A DNA stretch of 64,000 nucleotides from assembly GCA_026874595.1 (NCBI GenBank), contig CM049314.1:23637729-23701728 (forward strand). The letters run 5' to 3'. The stretch comes from Sipunculus nudus. Taxonomy: Eukaryota > Annelida > Sipuncula > Golfingiida > Sipunculidae. The first letter of the stretch is position 1. Every line of letters starts with the position of its first letter. The notes beneath the pieces were generated by a model. That model was given only the letters and a program-made list of their open reading frames with translations. It made no database searches and was not told where the DNA came from. Shown here piece after piece: positions 61,627 to 64,000 of this stretch. The translations under genes and the position numbers were made by a program.

Positions 61627-62328
61627 TCATTGGTAAGTATTATTACTTCTGGGCCAAAAACTATGTGCAGGGCATGTAATATGCCTTATCACCGGGCTTG
61701 CGGTCATAAGGCACGAAGAGATGGCGCGTGGAATAATAGGACCACACGGAGTGATGTAACAATGGTAACACTGTCTGCTGCAGCAGCATAGCGTGCTGCT
61801 GCAGCCACAGCGACAACAGCAATGAGCGCTTACCGTAGAGGACAATCCAGCCAGAACGGTCCCTTGCTGTAGCGACAGACACCAAATGGACGATTTTCTG
61901 GGTGCAGCCCAGCGGCCAGGCATGTTGGGTAGAGCTATCCAGTCTACTGGAGACTTGAGTTCCTTGACTAGAGTGCTATGTGGTTTTCCGTACGGGGGCT
62001 CCTCCCAGCACACGGCAGAAGGGTATCCTTGGCACTGTCGCCTTGGTAATGTAGCACGCGGTGGTGGAGGCGGGCTACCATTGTAGCAATTACTTGCATG
62101 TCCGTTCGGTGCGGTGCTGACTTTTAGAAATCGATTGGATAGGTCCATGGCGGCTGAGGCGGGTGTTGTAACGCAGTACTTGTCATAGTGGAGAAGACCG
62201 GCTAGTGGCATGCGTCTACCACCATTGCCCTCGTGCTGTAGTGTACAATAGCACACCTTTCTGTCTCTGCCTGTCTTCACACAATGCAAGCACATATGAA
62301 TACAAATCCTGCAGGAATTGCTCAGCAC
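61627..62328 (-). CDS. 233-codon open frame in GC-rich island (unidentified)
   Basis: This is the longest open frame outside the tandem array. It is open from a GTG at 62328; the first in-frame ATG is at 62295, leaving 222 codons. It lies within a stretch (about 61500-62760) clearly GC-richer than its surroundings. The product has a polyproline run (SPPPPPRA), many cysteines (for example HCCCRCGCSSTLCCC, from a CTG/CAG-rich stretch) and no family I recognise. A good donor (CTACGgtaagc) at 61835 falls inside the frame, so a spliced version ending there is possible. Forward frames here are also open in parts. It may be a decayed transposable element, a captured gene piece or an exon. Confidence 0.3.
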   Translation of the reverse strand: MLSNSCRICIHMCLHCVKTGRDRKVCYCTLQHEGNGGRRMPLAGLLHYDKYCVTTPASAAMDLSNRFLKVSTAPNGHASNCYNGSPPPPPRATLPRRQCQGYPSAVCWEEPPYGKPHSTLVKELKSPVDWIALPNMPGRWAAPRKSSIWCLSLQQGTVLAGLSSTVSAHCCCRCGCSSTLCCCSRQCYHCYITPCGPIIPRAISSCLMTASPVIRHITCPAHSFWPRSNNTYQ

Positions 62329-62461
62329 CGCCCTGCACCAATGCAGCCAAACTACTACGCCTTAAGCTTTATGCATACGACGGGGGGAATCCAGGCCGTG
62401 TAAGCTTGCTGCAGCGGATTTTCCAAGGCTGTCAGTCTCTCTGTGACCTGCCGGGTGCTGT

Positions 62462-62755
62462 TTAGGCTGTTTCGTGGTATCCTGCAAGCAGGAAATGGAC
62501 TAGTATTCCGAAGCACCAGTAGTGCCGCCGCTTACAAAACCAGAGAGCGGTTATTTCCATATACAAGTCCCCATAGGATTCCGTCGACCTGGTGCTTGCC
62601 ACAGTAGGCGCGGGCTTCCTCGGGTAATTAAGTCTTATGCTGTTCCGTCCTTCCCCTGGTGACATTTTTGCATGTATCAGCAAATATGAGGCTAATGCAA
62701 TTGTACAAGACCTGGCAGAACAGTGCCACAAAGAGGAGCGTACAGCAAACTCCAT
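62462..62755 (-). CDS. 97-codon open frame in the same island (unidentified)
   Basis: An ATG in good context (gcaaagATGG) opens 97 codons to a stop at 62462. The C-terminal third is rich in aromatic residues and Cys (FCKRRHYWCFGILVHFLLAG). It lies upstream of, and on the same strand as, the 233-codon frame, separated by about 130 bp with an acceptor-like 'gctgcattggtgcag'. The opposite strand has a coding-like phrase too (EANAIVQDLAEQCHKEERTA, about 62689-62748). It is unclear which strand, if either, is coding. Confidence 0.22.
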   Translation of the reverse strand: MEFAVRSSLWHCSARSCTIALASYLLIHAKMSPGEGRNSIRLNYPRKPAPTVASTRSTESYGDLYMEITALWFCKRRHYWCFGILVHFLLAGYHETA

Positions 62756-63365
62756 CTTTGCAATATGTACCGACTAAAAGTGGTGCGGTCGTATAACAAA
62801 TCAGGTATTGGTTAAGCCAAAGTATCCGATTCCATCCAATATGAGGTTTGTGTCTTTTTAGGTTATCTGCATTAAAACCTCCAAACCATCTACACTGATA
62901 TTTGGAAATTCAATAAGAACGAATTTTAAGTAGACCGATAGTTCACCAAACTTTAATCAAAATGTTTAGTAAGGAATCAAAAACAAACAAAAAAATCGTT
63001 TTATGGTTCGGTGGAAAACGAACTTCCACTCCACATCCAGCTATGGTATTTGAGTGTGTATTTTGGAAACTGGTGGGGCGTCATCTGTTGAAAATAAGGT
63101 GTATCAATCGGGCAATTACTCGGTGAATTGGTGGAGGGTATATGGAGATAAATATGAAATAAACAATTCTGATAGTTTAACCCGTTTTCTAATTATTTTG
63201 TGCTTTAGAACAAATAAGTAAAAGGAAAATCAGCTTGGACATCGATGAGAAAAATGTAATTCCTTATCACTTCAATTTCGTATATTAATAATAAGGCTGA
63301 ATTATTTATGATAAACATTTCACCAAATTGATCCAGTTGTCATTTATTCAGACTGCAATGATTCT

Positions 63366-63367
<2 letters not shown>
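62756..63367. other. AT-rich, nothing seen
   Basis: Composition returns to the AT-rich background. No feature recognised. Confidence 0.55.

Positions 63368-63400
<33 letters not shown>
63368..63400. repeat. (GA)n microsatellite
   Basis: About 16 GA units. The Arg-Glu frame is an artefact. Confidence 0.97.
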
Positions 63401-63403
<3 letters not shown>

Positions 63404-64000
63404 GTATTTGTCAAATGATCGAGATCGCATTCAACAGTCGAATAAACAAATGCATGTATATGACAAGAAAAAAGAAGAGAAACAAACATCATGGAAGGAT
63501 AACATCAGAGAAAAATAAAGTAAAATAAAATGTAAACATGTTTCTGCTGGTGACGAAATGCCCGGGGTTTCATTATAAAGAAACCATGCACGTTCACACC
63601 CTGGGAAGGCGTAATTGTCCGTAAAACAGGAGCGCTCGATAATACAGATACTAGTTCAGTGTGATAAATCAGCTCCCCCAATCAGTCTGTGGGCTCGCGG
63701 CCTCTTATCACATTCAGGCTGTCCCAGAAGAAATACACAGGTTTAATGCTCCTCAGCCTCGTTTTGGTATAGATCCAGGGGCGTCAGTACTGGAGGCAAT
63801 TCAATCCTGGACAAATTCTAAATTTTCCTAATTTATTACTTCGGTTGCGCAAGCTCAGGATTGAGCAATGTATGTTGTTTTGTGTAGTCCATTATTATGT
63901 TTCTGATTCCATGGCTAAGATACCACTTAGGCTTGAATAATTATATGAGATAAACTAAAAACCTCAGATAATAAATTATATCATTTAAATTATTATATTA
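63401..64000. other. No gene seen
   Basis: Near 63778 'ccaggggcgtcagtactgga' resembles the CAGGGGCGG end of the hAT-like family and may be the start of another diverged copy. The rest is unremarkable. Confidence 0.4.

Noticed and set aside
61760-61805. CTG/CAG-rich stretch as a trinucleotide expansion
   Set aside because: Only a few CTG/CAG words arranged as inverted pairs, not a run of repeats.

Overview
This window looks like nuclear DNA from a multicellular eukaryote, most likely a marine invertebrate and probably a mollusc. The mollusc call is inference: it rests on AT-rich composition, very many long (TA)n microsatellites, several small non-autonomous transposon families and tRNA-derived SINE-like pieces of a kind common in bivalve and gastropod genomes. 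There is no bacterial-style gene packing, no operon, no rRNA gene, no intact tRNA, no CRISPR array and no intact transposase or reverse transcriptase that I can recognise. Outside repeats, open frames of about 100 to 130 codons are what I would expect by chance in six frames over 64 kb of this composition (own estimate, assuming about 63% A+T). Most long open frames are therefore not evidence of genes, and many begin at TTG or GTG rather than ATG.

Layout. 1-9.5 kb: two degenerate tandem repeats (1.0-1.3 and 1.97-2.19 kb), weak exon-like signals at 3.6 kb, and a 42-bp minisatellite at 9.2 kb. 10-19 kb: a possible TATA/ATG start at 10.8 kb, a hAT-like fragment at 11.1 kb, a PIF/Harbinger-like MITE with 28-bp inverted ends and TAA duplications at 13.5 kb, a cluster of TA tracts at 16.3-18.0 kb, a possible reverse-strand last exon at 17.4 kb and a hAT-like MITE with an 8-bp duplication at 18.6 kb. 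19-30 kb: a well-delimited 43-nt micro-exon candidate at 19.7 kb, a 41-codon ORF resembling an amidated-peptide precursor at 21.9 kb, a CGCGA-rich repeat at 23.9-24.3 kb and a SINE-like segment at 26.2 kb. 29-41 kb: two copies of a 'gtctgtctgtc' repeat family, a candidate reverse-strand terminal exon at 35.0 kb, two copies of one tRNA-derived SINE at 35.6-36.0 kb, a TA palindrome at 37.8 kb, and hAT-like and mariner-like fragments at 39.9-41.3 kb.

42.48-43.68 kb is a 22-unit array of about 56-bp units with a 394-bp higher-order period. It produces the two longest open frames in the window. 44-60 kb is mostly unannotated AT-rich DNA with more repeats, a perfect RFX X-box palindrome at 47.95 kb and a TA-flanked MITE at 56.9 kb. 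61.5-62.8 kb is a GC-richer island with a 233-codon reverse-strand open frame, the only non-repeat frame clearly longer than chance; I could not identify it.

No gene could be assembled across exons. The exon candidates are single pieces with splice-like borders. The most economical reading is intergenic or long-intron DNA shaped by microsatellite growth and small transposable elements.
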